Below are positions 1-11,038 of a DNA stretch of 64,000 nucleotides, one piece after another. Both the position numbers and the translations under genes were made by a program. Source of the stretch: Dastarcus helophoroides. Lineage: Eukaryota; Arthropoda; Insecta; Coleoptera; Bothrideridae. The notes under the pieces were generated by a model. The model ran no database searches. It was not told the DNA's origin and was given only the letters and a program-made list of their open reading frames with translations. How positions within the stretch are numbered: the first letter of the stretch is position 1; every line of letters starts with the position of its first letter. Location: NCBI GenBank assembly GCA_028583605.1, contig CM053326.1, positions 411,912 through 475,911 on the forward strand, read 5' to 3'.

Positions 1-138
1 GGTAGCATAATTGTGCAAGCTGGACTGACCCTTGGCCGATTTTTTTACCAATTATTCTAATGCAGGGATGAGCAAGACGTAGCCGCCTAACATTTTCCGC
101 CTAAGCTCTACTGTTTTACGTAAAATTTTTGGAAAAGA

Positions 139-504
139 AAATATCAAACAATTTAATGAAAAAAAGGGAACATGAATTTCCACGATTCATGAAATATCTT
201 GGACATGAGCGTAGCCAAGATTTTCTTTAAGGAGGGGGGGTAACCAAGATTCTCTTTAAGGGGGGAGGGGGGCAACAACAATCATTCTAAAAAACTCATG
301 GGTAAAAAAAAATCTGTCTGGCTTAGTAATGTGTATTTTTACTTAAAAACTATAGAATTGGGGACAACGCATTTTCAAATTTAAGTCAAAATTTTGAAAA
401 AAGCCCAATCTTAAGAAAATATCAAACAATTTGATGAAAAAAAAGTAACATAAATTTCCACGAGTCATGAAATATCTTGGACATTTGCGTAGCCAAGATT
501 TCTT
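139..504. repeat. Direct duplication about 276 bp apart
   Basis: Positions 139-228 and 415-504 are near-identical (ATATCAAACAATTT ... GCGTAGCCAAGAT). Two G-rich copies of AAGGAGGGGGG lie between them. No coding potential was seen. Confidence 0.6.
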
Positions 505-984
505 TCTGGAAAACTTTAGGAAATGTCGAAATTTCGAAAAAATAGAAATGTAAAAAAGACGACATTTCCAACACGAAATTTTTGTAAAAAGAGTTGTAAT
601 TTCCAGAACAAGTCGAGGTCAGGTAAAAAAATGCAACTTTAAAAAAAATGATTTCAAAATTTTTATTTTATTTCAATTTTGTCACATTTTAAAAATTTTT
701 CAAGAAATCTTTTTTCAAGATATTTTGAAAATATTCTGAGATTGTTTAGATTTCTATTAAAATTTCGATTCAATTAAAAAAAAATAAACGAATTTTGTGA
801 AAAAAATCTAACTCTTTGGAACAAATTCCACTTTAAATGGAAATGTTTAGAAACAGATAAAATTGAATTTTGAGTTGAAAGTCAAAATTTGGAGAATAAC
901 ATGAATTTTGGACAAGTTGAAATTATCGGAAATAAACATTCTTATCCCTTTGTATCAATTTTTCTTATCCTTTGTATCAATTTT

Positions 985-1228
985 CAATTCAGAAGAGTTT
1001 CGCCTCTGGTATGGTGGACATACTGAGTTACCGTGTTCTGATGTTTTGAAATTGGCCCTTTCATTCTTTCATTTTTGAATATTCCCTCATAGTCCTTTTT
1101 TCATTTATTGTTTCTTTTCTTTGTTCCTGAAGAAGCCCCCTACGATGGTGGGCGAAACGTCGAACACTTTTAGTAGTTCTTGACACGGTACCAGTCCCGG
1201 AAGAAGTATATCCTATCGGGAATAAAAT
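985..1228 (+). mobile_element. 3' terminal fragment of a Penelope-like element
   Basis: The stretch GTCCCGGAAGAAGTATATCC (near 1193-1212) recurs in reverse at 34327-34420 and 41343-41418. It lies just after a CTGAAGA...GAAACGTC motif, the arrangement found at PLE terminal repeats (pLTRs). The fragment sits inside the hAT-like element. The PLE assignment rests on the hammerhead-like motif and on the shared tail found fused to a PLE-type N-terminal frame at 39292-39636. Confidence 0.5.
1122..1166 (+). ncRNA. Hammerhead-like motif, family C (degenerate)
   Basis: Order read 5' to 3': stem I strand TGTTC (1122-1126), CTGAAGA (1127-1133), one extra A, hairpin GCCC...GGGC (1135-1153), GAAA, ACGT, C1161 (cleavage position), then GAACA (1162-1166), which pairs with TGTTC. 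It has every hammerhead part but one base too many between CUGANGA and stem II, and stem III has no loop. It is probably weak or dead in cis. Confidence 0.5.
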
Positions 1229-1249
1229 TTAAAAAAAAATAGAAAAAAC

Positions 1250-3210
1250 AAAGACTTCGAAAGAAATTCAGGATCTTTGAAATTTGCATTACAAATTACA
1301 AAAAAAAAATATTTAACTTTCTAGGAAACATTCCAAATTTTTGAAAAGAAGGTCCAATTTTAAGAGGAAAATTTCAAAAGTTGAAATTTTCAATAAATCA
1401 TATTGAAAATAAAAACCTAACCTCTCTCAAAAACTCGGAGAAATGTGCAAAATTCAAAAAAGAAAAAATAAAATTTTCAAAAGATCTAATTTTGTGAAAA
1501 GACGCAATTTCAAAAAAAGTCCAACTCTGAGAAAGAAAAATCGCAAGATTCAAAAACATTGTTCTCAAAATTAAAATTCAGTAAAAATGTTGAATTTATA
1601 AGAAATCTTTTTCTCCAAATCCCTAAAAATATTGTTCGCAACAACAGAAAAGTCAACATTTTCAGAACCATAAAACCATTTGATCTAAAAGTCGTAGTTT
1701 ATTGAAAAAGACAAATATTCAAGAAAATGACACAATTTTGAAACAAATAAACCATTTTTGAAAAAGTCCAAAAAGGAGGATTTTGAAAACAAAATGGAAA
1801 TTTCGAAAAAGACAAATTTTGAGGAACAGGCAAATTTTAGGTAAAAGACTATTTCAAAAAATTCGAAATTTTGAAAAAAAAACACGAATTTGCCAAAAAA
1901 AATAAAATTTTCAAAGATCTAATTTCGTGAAAAGAGGCAATTTTCAAAAAAAGTCCAACTCTGAGAAAGAAAAATCGCAAGATTTAAAAACATTGTTCTC
2001 AAAATTTTAAATTCAGTAAAAATGTTGAATTTATAAGAAATCTTTTTCTTCAAATCCCTAAAAATATTGTTTGCAACAACAGAAAAGTCAACATTTTCAG
2101 AACCATAAAACCATTTGATATAAAAGTCGTAGTTTATTGAAAAAGACAAATATTCAAGAAAATGACACACTTTGAAAACAAATAAACCATTTTTGAAAAA
2201 GTCCAAAAAGTAGAATTTTGAAAACAAAATGCAAATTTCGAAAAAGGCAAATTTTGAGGAACAGGCGAATTTTAGGTAAAAGACTATTTCAGAAAAATTC
2301 GAAATTTTGAAAATAAAAGACAAATTTGCCAAAAAAAAAGGGAAAAAATTATTGAAATATTAAATATTGGATATTGAGATGAAAAATCAAGATTTCCTGA
2401 AAAAGGCAAATTTTAGGAAACCAGTCAGAATTTCTAAACAAATCAGAATTTACAAGATCGAAATTTTTGGTAAATGTTCAGAAAAATATCGGAATTTAAA
2501 AAAATAATTCAAGAAATGGACAAAAATTTGTCCAAAGAAAGTTAAATTAAAAAAAAAAGTCAAAGAAAATAGTCAAAACCCTGAGAAAAAGACGATACTG
2601 TAAGAAAAATTTTCTAAAAAAGATCCAAATTTTGAGAAAAAGCATTTAATCTTAGTGAGACTTCGAAATTCAGAAAAAGAGTAAATTTTAAGAGAAAAAT
2701 CGAATATTTATTTTCTCTGGACTCTCTGGACGAGTCAGAGGAAGACAGGCTCCCTACCTTGCCTCAACAGCCGTGTCAGAAAATGTCAAATATTGTGATA
2801 ACACATCGAAAATTTGACAAAGAAGTTGAAACTACCAGAAATTTGGATTAAAAAAGGGATGAAATTTACAACGAAATATTTGTCCTTTCACAAAAATTTT
2901 AAATTTCTAAAAAATATACCTTTTTGTCAAAAGATCGACCAGATTTCGAAAAAAAAAGGCAAATTTTAATAAACAAGCTGAAATTTCCAGAATCAAAAAA
3001 TAGGCGAAATTTTCAGGAAAAGTCCAATTTCGAGAAATAACGAAATTTCAGAAAAAAAACAAGGAACTCTTAAATTCATAATTTTGACCGTCATGTTTGA
3101 TAAAAGAAGGCAAATTTTATGAATAAATGCAAAATTTTAAAAGAAAAAAATTTGAGAAATAGTTAGAAATTTCGAAAAAATGTTTCAAGGAAAGGATGAA
3201 TTCTGAAGAA
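1250..3210 (+). repeat. A/T-rich strand-asymmetric quasi-repeat (purine-rich plus strand)
   Basis: Loose reiteration of phrases such as GTCGAAATTTTGA and AAAAAAG with varying spacing. It fills the hAT-like element. Short reading frames on the minus strand are Phe/Ser/Lys-rich by-products of the composition. Confidence 0.7.
1470..2335. repeat. 433-bp direct tandem duplication
   Basis: Unit 1 (1470-1902) and unit 2 (1903-2335) run in parallel over their whole length. They share landmarks such as GTCGTAGTTTATTGAAAAAG and ATTGTTCGCAACAACAG (TTTG in unit 2). The duplication lies within the quasi-repeat. Confidence 0.85.
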
Positions 3211-3377
3211 CTGGAAAGTCCTCCAATTCATTACATACAAATTTTCGGTTTGCTGCATGAACCAGGGGGGTGCAAGCGCCCCAGCATTCATATTTTTTTT
3301 CACATGCGGCCCGCGCAAAATTTTTAGCCTTGTAATTGACCCGCTGTAAAAAAAGGTTGCTCATCTCTGTTCTAATA

Positions 3378-3884
3378 ATTTACGAGTTCACCTATCAACC
3401 GTTCCAACTATAGTTTAAAAAAAAGTTCCTGGTTTTAACGCCTATTTTCCCTAAAAACTCTTTAAATTGATTCCATTTATCAGCTATGTCATTTTATGCA
3501 ATAAATACAGAATCGGATACAAAATTCGAAAAAAACAGGAGACGATTCTTATTAAATGGGAAGCGATTTAATTCTGATCGAGATTGTTACAGAGCTTAGC
3601 ATAATCCCTGTTTCATTTAATTTCTGTTAACGTCACTCCTCTTTGGCTGGAACAAAGTCATTTTAATTTACCGATCCGCTAGTCCCAATTGCCTACATTA
3701 ACGTTCGTTTTCAGGGATTAATTTACATTACCGTTATTTTGTAAAGCTTTGTGTACCATTTCGATTATTTGCTAATTTTGATTCACCTCTAGTTATTTGG
3801 TATTGTATTGAAACAATGAAATATATTCCGGGCAATGTGTAGCATCTACGATTAGTTAAATGAGACTATAATAGGAGTGTCTCG
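3378..3884. other. No feature recognised
   Basis: A/T-rich sequence flanking the hAT-like element. No frame, repeat or RNA gene could be supported. Confidence 0.5.
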
Positions 3885-4482
3885 TACGAAATTTGGACTA
3901 GCTTTGCTCTTCAAATACCCCCATAATAAATAGTCCATAGGTGTTAAATCCGGAGACTTGGATGGCCATTCAAAAGATCCTCTTCTACCGATCCATTTGC
4001 CTGGAAATACATCATCTCACGTCTCTCGGACAGGTCTTGTAAAATGAGGAGGGGCACCATCTTGTTGAAACCAGATGTTTCTATTCCAGGCATCAGCTTC
4101 GACCGGATTCGAAAACAAAATAGCTAAATCAGGAATTAGCTCTTCATGTAACAATTCTAAATATGCTACCCCATTGAGATTTCCTTGTAAGAAAATTGGT
4201 CCTATAACTCGGTCACCAACAATCTCTGCCCAAACATTAACTTTCTCTGGATGTTGAGTGTGGCATTAGCTCATCCAGTGTGGATTGTTGTCTGGCCAGT
4301 AACGACAATTTTGACGACTTAGCTCACCATTTAACATAAACGTTGATTCATCTGAAAACAGGATATTTTCTATGCTTCGAACATTTCTGTTCAGTAGATC
4401 CATCATTTGTTCGCAAAACTGGAGTATTCTATTCGGATCATCTTCTTAGAGATCATGGGGGATTGTCATTTTACAACGATGA
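3885..4482 (-). pseudogene. Broken DDE transposase (IS630/Tc1/mariner-like insect type)
   Basis: The minus strand translates to EDDPNRILQFCEQMMDLLNR, then ENILFSDEST (first catalytic Asp region), NCRYWPDNNPHW, HPEKVNVWAEIVGDRVIGP, the second-Asp segment NIWFQQDGAPPHFTRPVRE, and SPDLTPMDYLLWGYLKSK. This matches the catalytic half of the single-frame DDE transposases widespread in insect genomes, which cut and paste their own DNA. Two in-frame stops break it: one after NPHWMS (near 4266) and one after RPVRET (near 4018). The N-terminal DNA-binding part is missing, because the frame fades near 4482 just before the microsatellite. The C-terminus ends near 3885. No terminal repeats were found. The plus-strand frame at 4075-4257 is its antisense shadow. 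Confidence 0.85.
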
Positions 4483-4578
4483 AATTTTTGCATTTTCAGA
4501 ATTCTTGCAACTGACGACTAGCTATTTTCGAGTTCCCTACCTATCTGACTAGTGGGCACGTGATGATTTTCTTGGACA

Positions 4579-7003
4579 GAGAGAAGAGAAGAGAAGAGAA
4601 GAGAAGAGAAAAGAAGAGAAGAGAAGAGAAGAGAAGAGAAGAGAAGAGAAGAGAAGAGAAGAGAAAGGAAGAGAAAATAAGAAAAGAGAAAAGACGAGAA
4701 AAAAAGAGAAGAAAAGAGAAGAGAGGAGAGGAGAGGAGAGGAGAGGAGAGGAGAGAGAGAGGAGAGGAGAGGAGAGAGAGAATGAGAGGAGAGGAGAGGA
4801 GAGGAGAAAGAGGAAGAGAAGAGAAGAGAAGAGAAGAGAAGAGAAGAGAAGAGAAGAGAGAAGATAAGAGAAGAGAGAGAAGAGAAGAGCAAGAGATGGG
4901 ATGGGATGGAATGGGATGGGCATGGGTGGGATGGAGGGATGGGCATGAGATGAGATGAGATGTGATGAGATGAAGATGAGATGAGATGAGAGATAAGATG
5001 AGATGAGATGAGATGAGATGAGATGAGATGAGATGAGATGGATGAGATGAGATGAGATGAGATGAGATGAGCTGAGATGAGATAGAGATATGAGATGAGA
5101 TGAGATGAGATGAGATGAGATGAGAGATTGAGCTGAGATGAGATGAGATGAGATGAGATGAGATGAGATGAGATGAGATGAGATGAGATTGAGATGCGAT
5201 GAGATTGAGATGAGATGAGATGAGATAGGATGAGATGAGATGAGATGAGATGAGATGAGATGAGATGAGATGAGATGAGATGAGATGAGATGAGATGAGA
5301 TGAGATGAGATGAGATGAGATGAGATGAGATGAGATGAGATGAGATGAGATGAGATGAGATGAGATGAGATGAGATGAGATGAGATGAGATGAGATGAGA
5401 TGAGATGAGATGAGATGAGATGAGATGAGATGAGATGAGATGAGATGAGATGAGATGAGATGAGATGAGATGAGATGAGATGAGATGAGATGAGATGAGA
5501 TGAGATGAGATGAGATGAGATGAGATGAGATGAGATGAGATGAGATGAGATGAGATGAGATGAGATAGATGAGATGAGATGAGATGAGATGAGATGAGAT
5601 GAGATGAGATGAGATGAGATGAGATGAGATGAGATGAGATGAGATGAGATGAGATGAGATGAGATGAGATGAGATGAGATGAGATGAGATGAGATGAGAT
5701 GAGATGAGATGAGATGAGATGAAGATGAAGAGAATGAGATGAGATGATAATGAGAAGGAAGAGAAGTGAAGAGAAGAGAAGGAGAAGAGAAGGGAAGAAG
5801 AAGAGAAGAGAAGAGAAGAGAAGAAGAGAAGAGAAGAGGAAGAGAAGAGAAGAGAAGAGAAGAGAAGAGAAGAGAAGAGAAGAGAAGAGAAGAGAAGAGA
5901 AGAGAAGAGAAGAGAAGAGAAGAGAAGAGAAGAGAAGAGAAGAGAAGAGAAGAGAAGAGAAGAGAAGAGAAGAGAAGAGAAGAGAAGAGAAGAGAAGAGA
6001 AGAGAAGAGAAGAGAAGAGAAGAGAAGAGAAGAGAAGAGAAGAGAAGAGATGGGATGGGATGGGATGGGATGGGATGGGATGGGATGGGATGGGATGGGA
6101 TGGGATGGGATGGGATGGGATGGGATGGGATGGGATGGGATGGGATGGGATGGGATGGGATGGGATAGGATGGGATGGGATAAGATGGGATGGGATGGGA
6201 TAGGATGGGATTTGATGGGTTGGGATGGGATAAGATGGGATGGGATGGGATGGGATTTGATGGGATGGGATAAGATGGGATGGGATGGGTTGGGATGGAT
6301 GGGATGGGATGATTTGGGGTGGGGTGGGATGGGATGGGATGGGCTAAGATGGAATGGGATGGGATGGGATGGGATGGGATGGGATGGGATGGGATGGGAT
6401 GGGATGGGATGGGATGGGATGGGATGGGATGGGATGGGTTGAGATGAGATGTGATGAGATGAGATGAGATGAGATGAGATGAGATGAGATGAAGATGAGA
6501 TGAGATGAGATGAGATGAGATGAGATGAGATGAGATGAGATGAGATGAGATGAGATGAGATGAGATGAGATGAGATGAGATGAGATGAGATGAGATGAGA
6601 TGAGATGAGATGAGATGAGATGAGATGAGATGAGATGAGATGAGATGAGATGAGATGAGATGAGATGAGATGAGATGAGATGAGATGAGAGAAGAGAAGA
6701 GAAGGGAATAAAAGAGAAGGAAAGAGAAGTGAAAAGAAGAGAAGTGAAGAGAAGAGAAGAGAAGAGAAGAGAAGAGAAGAGAAGAGAAGAGAAGAGAAGA
6801 GAAGAGAAGAGAAGAGAAGAGAAGAGAAGAGAAGAGAAGAGAAAAGAAGAGAAGAGAAGAGAAGAGAAGAGAAAAGGAGAGAAGAGAAGAGAAAAGAAGA
6901 GAAGAGAAGGGAAGAGAAGAGAAGAGAAGAGAAGAGAAGAGAAGAAAAGAGAAGAGAAGAAAAGAAAAGAGAAGAAAGGAAAGAAAAGAAAAGAAAGGAA
7001 AAG
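4579..7003. repeat. Compound pentanucleotide microsatellite (GAGAA / GGGAT / GAGAT blocks)
   Basis: Blocks in order on the plus strand: GAGAA (4579-4889), short GGGAT (4890-4945), GAGAT (4946-5733), GAGAA (5745-6050), GGGAT (6051-6437), GAGAT (6438-6689), GAGAA (6690-7003). The three units differ by single substitutions. Because five is coprime to three and the units lack stops, this yields very long Ser/Leu/His- or Arg/Glu/Lys-rich open frames, which are not proteins. Confidence 0.98.
6051..6437 (+). repeat. GGGAT block with G-quadruplex potential
   Basis: About 75 GGGAT units in which runs of three G are separated by AT. Any four consecutive units satisfy the G3-N2-G3-N2-G3-N2-G3 quadruplex pattern on the plus strand. 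Scattered variants (GATAA, GATTT, GGGTT) interrupt 6165-6345. Confidence 0.85.
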
Positions 7004-7500
7004 AAAGGACAATAAGGCAAAAAAATGTAAGATTTCTTCTGAATTTTTAACAGAAAATCAACATTTAAAAAACCGTAGTTTATTTTAAAATTGTTAGTTT
7101 ATTTTAGAATTTTTGAAAAACGAAGAGAAGATTTCGTCATTTCTGAAGCAAGATAACATAGAGAACTGCGCTGAAAGATGAAGGAGTGTGTTAGACGTTC
7201 TTTTAAAAAAGAGTACGCCTGGTCACCTTAAATATGGGGACATTTTTTGTTTTGAAGTTTCTTTTTCACATTTCGAGTTTATAGTAAAAAAGTTACGCAT
7301 AAAATTGAGAATCTGAGTCGATTTTTTTTTCGAAGATTTTTGTCTCAAAATTTTTCAATTTTCCAGTTCTGGTTTTTAGGAGCAGATGGAAATTTTAATG
7401 TTAGAGGATAACTTCTAAGAATCAGCAAGAAAGTCAAAATTATCAAAAAATTGAGATTAATTTTAGAAATGGTTTAACTTTTTTTCAAATATTTCAGACA
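7004..7500. other. No feature recognised
   Basis: A/T-rich sequence with short quasi-repeat phrases. No supported gene. Confidence 0.5.
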
Positions 7501-7504
7501 TTGA

Positions 7505-7835
7505 TATACAAATCTGGTCCTTTGAAATCAAAAAAACATTAAAAGACAAAACAACCGTTGCTCTAACGCGTTTCAATAGCCAAGCCATCTTCAGAGAGAT
7601 ACTGAGACATTTTTATCAAAATTTGATTTTTTAGAAAATTTCGGATTTTATCTAGAGCTAGTTATTTTTGAAAATTTTAACCTTCTTACCCTAAATTTAG
7701 CCTCAGTATCTCTCTGAAGATGATAGCTTGGCTATTGAAACTCCTTAGAACAATTGTTACTGTGTTTTCAAACTTTCTTGGTTTCAGGGGTCAAAATTTG
7801 TGTATCAATTTTTGAAGACAACCAAGGACCAGTCC
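7505..7835. repeat. Family B palindromic repeat, two inverted arms
   Basis: The left arm (7505-7608, minus) and right arm (7698-7835, plus) share the family phrases TTGCTCTAACGCGTTTC, GATAGCTTGGCTAT and CTTGGTTTCAGGGG, ending in AACCAAGGACCAGTCCGT. The arms face each other across about 90 bp. Each arm carries a degraded CTGAAGA...GAAAC motif. Confidence 0.75.
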
Positions 7836-8894
7836 GTCTCATCAAAATTATGTACTGAAAATAGCAAAATATACCGTAGGCTTTTGCGAACTTGTGTTTC
7901 ATTGATAGGTAGTTTTCGATCAAACACTTCGCAACAAACCGACTATTAGGAAAAAAATCTACTTTTTCATAACATCGAACTTTCAATAACAACCAAAATT
8001 TTGACAAAAATGAAGTCTCCGGAAAAAGTCGAAGTTTCAGCATTTTTGTCAAAATTTGATTTTTTAGAAAATTTCGATGTTATCTGAAGCTAGTTTTTTT
8101 GGAAATTTTCAACCTTCTTACTGTAAATTTCAGACATGTTTTCGAATTATAACAAGTATTAAATTTGAAAAGGTCGAAATTTTGAAAAAAAGTTAATTTT
8201 GTTCTATGTCCGTAGCCAATTATTATTAAAATTTCAATCTTGTGAGTTTCAGTTAAGTACGGCATTTTGGTCGAATTTTTAATAAATGGTGTTTCTCACT
8301 AAACGACAAACTAATAGCCTCTTCGATCAATATGATACTACCCTTCTTATTTGTTTTTATTAAGTTTTTTTTTATAGGATTGCGATAAGTTTGAAAAAAA
8401 ATGTCTTTGGTTTAATGAATTTATTCCAAGTTACAGACTAGCACAGTATACCACATCAAATTAGTAATAATATTGGTAACAATTTGGAGAAAGTGGGCGC
8501 TTTCAGTATTGATTAAAGCATGTACTAATGAATGACTGCCAGTTATGGGTATAATTTATAATTTCTGAAATATTTTCGAACCTCGTACATCATGAAAGTG
8601 AATGCTTTATAGTTTATAGCAGGTAGTAACTTCAGGTTGTATATCCACCTTGACCTGGGAATTCAACTCAGACAGAGTAAGCAACAGCAACGCACTTGCC
8701 CATAAACCTGTTTTATCAAAACGATTTATATTTTTACTATAAATTCATCTTTCACTCTTCTTATGCCATGAAATATATTGATAAAAGCTGCATCACTCTC
8801 CTGAAACAGTATCAGGACAATATAATTAAAGTAAATTGTTCGGTTACTAAATAAATGAAGAAGTATATATTCAAGAGTACGTACAATAGTTAGA
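7836..8894. other. No gene recognised
   Basis: A/T-rich, partly quasi-repeat to about 8270, then apparently unique sequence. The short minus frames at 7768-8052 and 8080-8265 overlap repeats and are not credible. Confidence 0.5.
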
Positions 8895-9990
8895 TCCCTA
8901 AAGCAAAAAAAATTAAAAGATATTTATGGACATTCCACCATAATGCTAAAGCATATACTAGAGTCCATCGAAATCCCATTAACATCGCTACTAAATGAGT
9001 GTTTAGACCAAAGTATTTTCCCATCAAATTTCAAATTAGCAAAAGTAGTGCCACTACATAAGAAAGGAGATATAAATCAACCAGCAAATTATCGACCCAT
9101 ATCCATTTTGCCAACCTTTTCCAAGATCTTGGAAGTAGCTTTAAAAGAGAGACTTACTGGTTACTTTGAAAAATTTAGTATACTTGATAGTAATCAACAT
9201 GGTTTTCGAAACTCCAAATTTACTACTACTGCTCTGATTGATATAACTGAATATCTTTTAAATACCTTGAATGAAGGTTCAATTTGTCACATGGATTCCT
9301 ATGATATCAGCAAAGCTTTTGACTCTGTTGATATTGAGATTCTCCTAAATAAACTACATTTCTATGGAATAAGAGGAATACCCTGGAGATTAATGAAGTC
9401 ATATTTTGAAGGAAGCTTTCAAAGGGTTACTTAAGATGGCAGTACTTCGGAAATGAGGCAATTAATTTGTGGGGTGCCTCAAGGATCAGTGCTAGGCCCT
9501 CAAATGTTCCTATTATACATTAACGGCTTGCCCAAAAATATAAAATGTTCAAGAGTGTGTTTGTTTGCCGATGAAACAAGCATTTTGAATAATGGAAACA
9601 ATAATAATTCAGCGTCCTTAAATTCTATTTCCAGCCTACCTGAACCAAAAAAATGGTTTGCAGCACATAAAATGCTCCTTAAACATTGATAAAACACAAT
9701 CGATAGTCTTCACAGCTAATACCTCGTCCGTAAAAGGCCGTAAAGGCGAAACTAAAATTCTTGGGAATATACTTTCAGCAAAAGATAAAATGGAATGAGC
9801 AAATAATCTCACTAGGCGTTTATCCAGTGCGGTATATTCAGTGCGACGTCTAATGCAAATTGGAACATTTGAATCTGCCTTGATGGCATACTATGGGAAT
9901 TTTCACAGTCGAATTACATATCAATGGACAAATCGATAATTAAATAGCGAAAAAATTTTAGCAGTCCAAACATTAAGTTGTTATTGCTCG
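8895..9990 (+). pseudogene. Non-LTR retrotransposon reverse transcriptase fragment (jockey/CR1-like)
   Basis: The translation begins KKLKDIYGHSTIMLKHILE and runs through AKVVPLHKKGD, NYRPISILPTFSKILE, DSNQHGFRNSK, SYDISKAFDSVD, GVPQGSVLGP and LYINGLPK to FADETSI, then in another frame NIDKTQSIVFTAN and ILGNILSAKDKMEW. These are the palm and thumb motifs of a non-LTR RT, which copies element RNA at a nicked target. Defects: an in-frame TAA at 9432-9434 (the reading frame is unchanged after it), a shift near 9680, and further stops. The catalytic box reads FADE (9564-9575) instead of FADD, so the last Asp is lost. Endonuclease and the N-terminal RT fingers are absent, as expected of 5'-truncated insertion. 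The clade is uncertain. Confidence 0.88.
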
Positions 9991-10002
9991 TATTAATCTT
10001 CG

Positions 10003-10418
10003 AGATCATAAATGGGTAAATGTTTTCCAGGGTTGAGTCGCTTACAAAACAAATAAACACGGCACATATTCAGTAGTAAAATTATATAGTCGGCGAGGTC
10101 TCGCAGGAATGTGGTCGAGTCGGTGTATATTGCTGCGAGATTGGTGTGGGCAGAGGAGACGGTGTCAGCAGATGGGTCATCCTGTTGAAAGGGGCGACGG
10201 TCACTGCCCGAGCTATTGTCTTACCACCCCCTACGGCCTAACTGGCCAGACCTAACCGTTTTCATACACATTAAACTTTTGCTCACCGCTATCATTATGT
10301 CTGAGCCGTTAGTCTCGACGAAATCGTTCATGTGAGGATCTTCTTTCAGAATTGACAGAAATTCGTCCTTGGTTTTACCAAACTGTTGCATTGGGCTTAT
10401 TTTCACGTAAATTAACAT
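10003..10418 (-). pseudogene. Unrecognised broken reading frame
   Basis: The frame starts MLIYVKISPMQQFGKTKDEF and has one internal stop (after GQLGRRGW, near 10221). It then continues in phase with DNSSGSDRRPFQQDDPSADT and NLAAIYTDSTTFLRDLADYI to a stop near 10003, about 138 codons in all. G+C is higher than the surroundings and composition is protein-like. I do not recognise it. It could be a fragment of a retroelement gag or of a host gene. Its 3' end runs into the RT remnant. Confidence 0.3.
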
Positions 10419-10680
10419 TACCTAAGACGTAAAAATTGCCACGTAGGATGAATTATGATTACAGTAAAGAAATTCTTCAGTCGATGAGTAGGAGTCAGTC
10501 AGGTCTCTAAAAAAATTTCATCATTCACAATTAAGAATAGAGTTACTTAGTTTTACCTTTCCCGACCAGGGCCATTTTACAGAATTTCTAATTGTACACG
10601 AGGAGATATTAAAATTTTTTTAACCTACTATAGAAGCGAACAAAATTTGAAGGTCAAAAGCCTAACAAAATTAATCATAT

Positions 10681-11034
10681 TGTTGTTGGTTCGAAATGAT
10701 TATTAACACTTGCTGAATAATATCCACTTTATTTCTAAATTTAACTCGGAACACCACAACTGAAAAATTAACTCACTTATTGACTTCTGACCACTAACTC
10801 AGTAATTAACTACACTGACTAACTGACTCTAACTAACTCGAGGGAAAGGCGACCGCCTTATATAGTTTTGGCTTCCAGGTTCTAGAAAAATACCGCAGAG
10901 AAGGCTTATCGTTTCCCGAAATTTCTGGGACGCTTATCTGCCGTTTGCTTCCTTATCGCTGCCGCTTTCCTCTTATCAGATCTTTCTAGAAAATTTTCTT
11001 ACATACTAAATTCTATAATTTACATTTCGTTACA
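10681..11034 (-). mobile_element. Solo LTR, family A
   Basis: Family A repeats run TGTAACGC...CCCGTAACA in sense. In sense order they show heat-shock-like arrays, a GCGGCCGC-like site, a TATA box, then AATAAA, as in U3-R-U5 of an LTR. This copy is on the minus strand and is flanked by exact ATAT duplications (10677-10680, 11035-11038). A 4-bp duplication and TG...CA ends fit a Ty3/gypsy-type LTR. No internal region or primer-binding site follows, so it is a solo LTR. This copy belongs to a subtype with TTTCGTTACA rather than TTGCGTTACA at its U3 end. Confidence 0.8.
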
Positions 11035-11038
11035 ATAT

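Larger units (their letters stand above)
63..3369. mobile_element. Non-autonomous hAT-like DNA transposon with TIRs and 8-bp target duplication
   Basis: The left end (63-75) reads CAGGGATGAGCAA and the right end (3357-3369) is its inverse with one mismatch, CAGAGATGAGCAA on the minus strand. The bases just outside are TTCTAATG (55-62) and TTCTAATA (3370-3377), an 8-bp duplication with one difference. CAG-starting short TIRs and 8-bp duplications are the hAT superfamily hallmark. A GGCCCGCG stretch near 3308 also resembles hAT ends. No transposase frame exists inside. The interior is A/T-rich quasi-repeat, a 433-bp direct duplication and a PLE end, so the element is non-autonomous and acts as a carrier of other repeats. 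The termini and duplication are directly seen; the superfamily is inferred. Confidence 0.72.

Noticed and set aside
1122..1166. Calling families B and C active ribozymes
   Set aside because: Both have one extra base between CUGAAGA and stem II and only short stem I; listed as hammerhead-like.
4075..4257. 60-codon plus-strand frame
   Set aside because: Antisense of the transposase remnant, whose minus-strand motifs are clear.
4549..7020. Open frames up to 823 codons over the pentanucleotide arrays (also at 28168-29737, 31497-33470, 53838-55733)
   Set aside because: They exist because stop-free 5-bp units read open in several frames on both strands. There is no sequence other than the repeat peptide, and frames on opposite strands are equally long.
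10681..11034. Family A as TIR-bearing MITEs (TGTAAC/GTTACA ends)
   Set aside because: The inverted ends are only about 6 bp, while TATA, initiator-like and AATAAA signals in U3-R-U5 order and TG...CA ends fit an LTR better. A MITE origin cannot be fully excluded.
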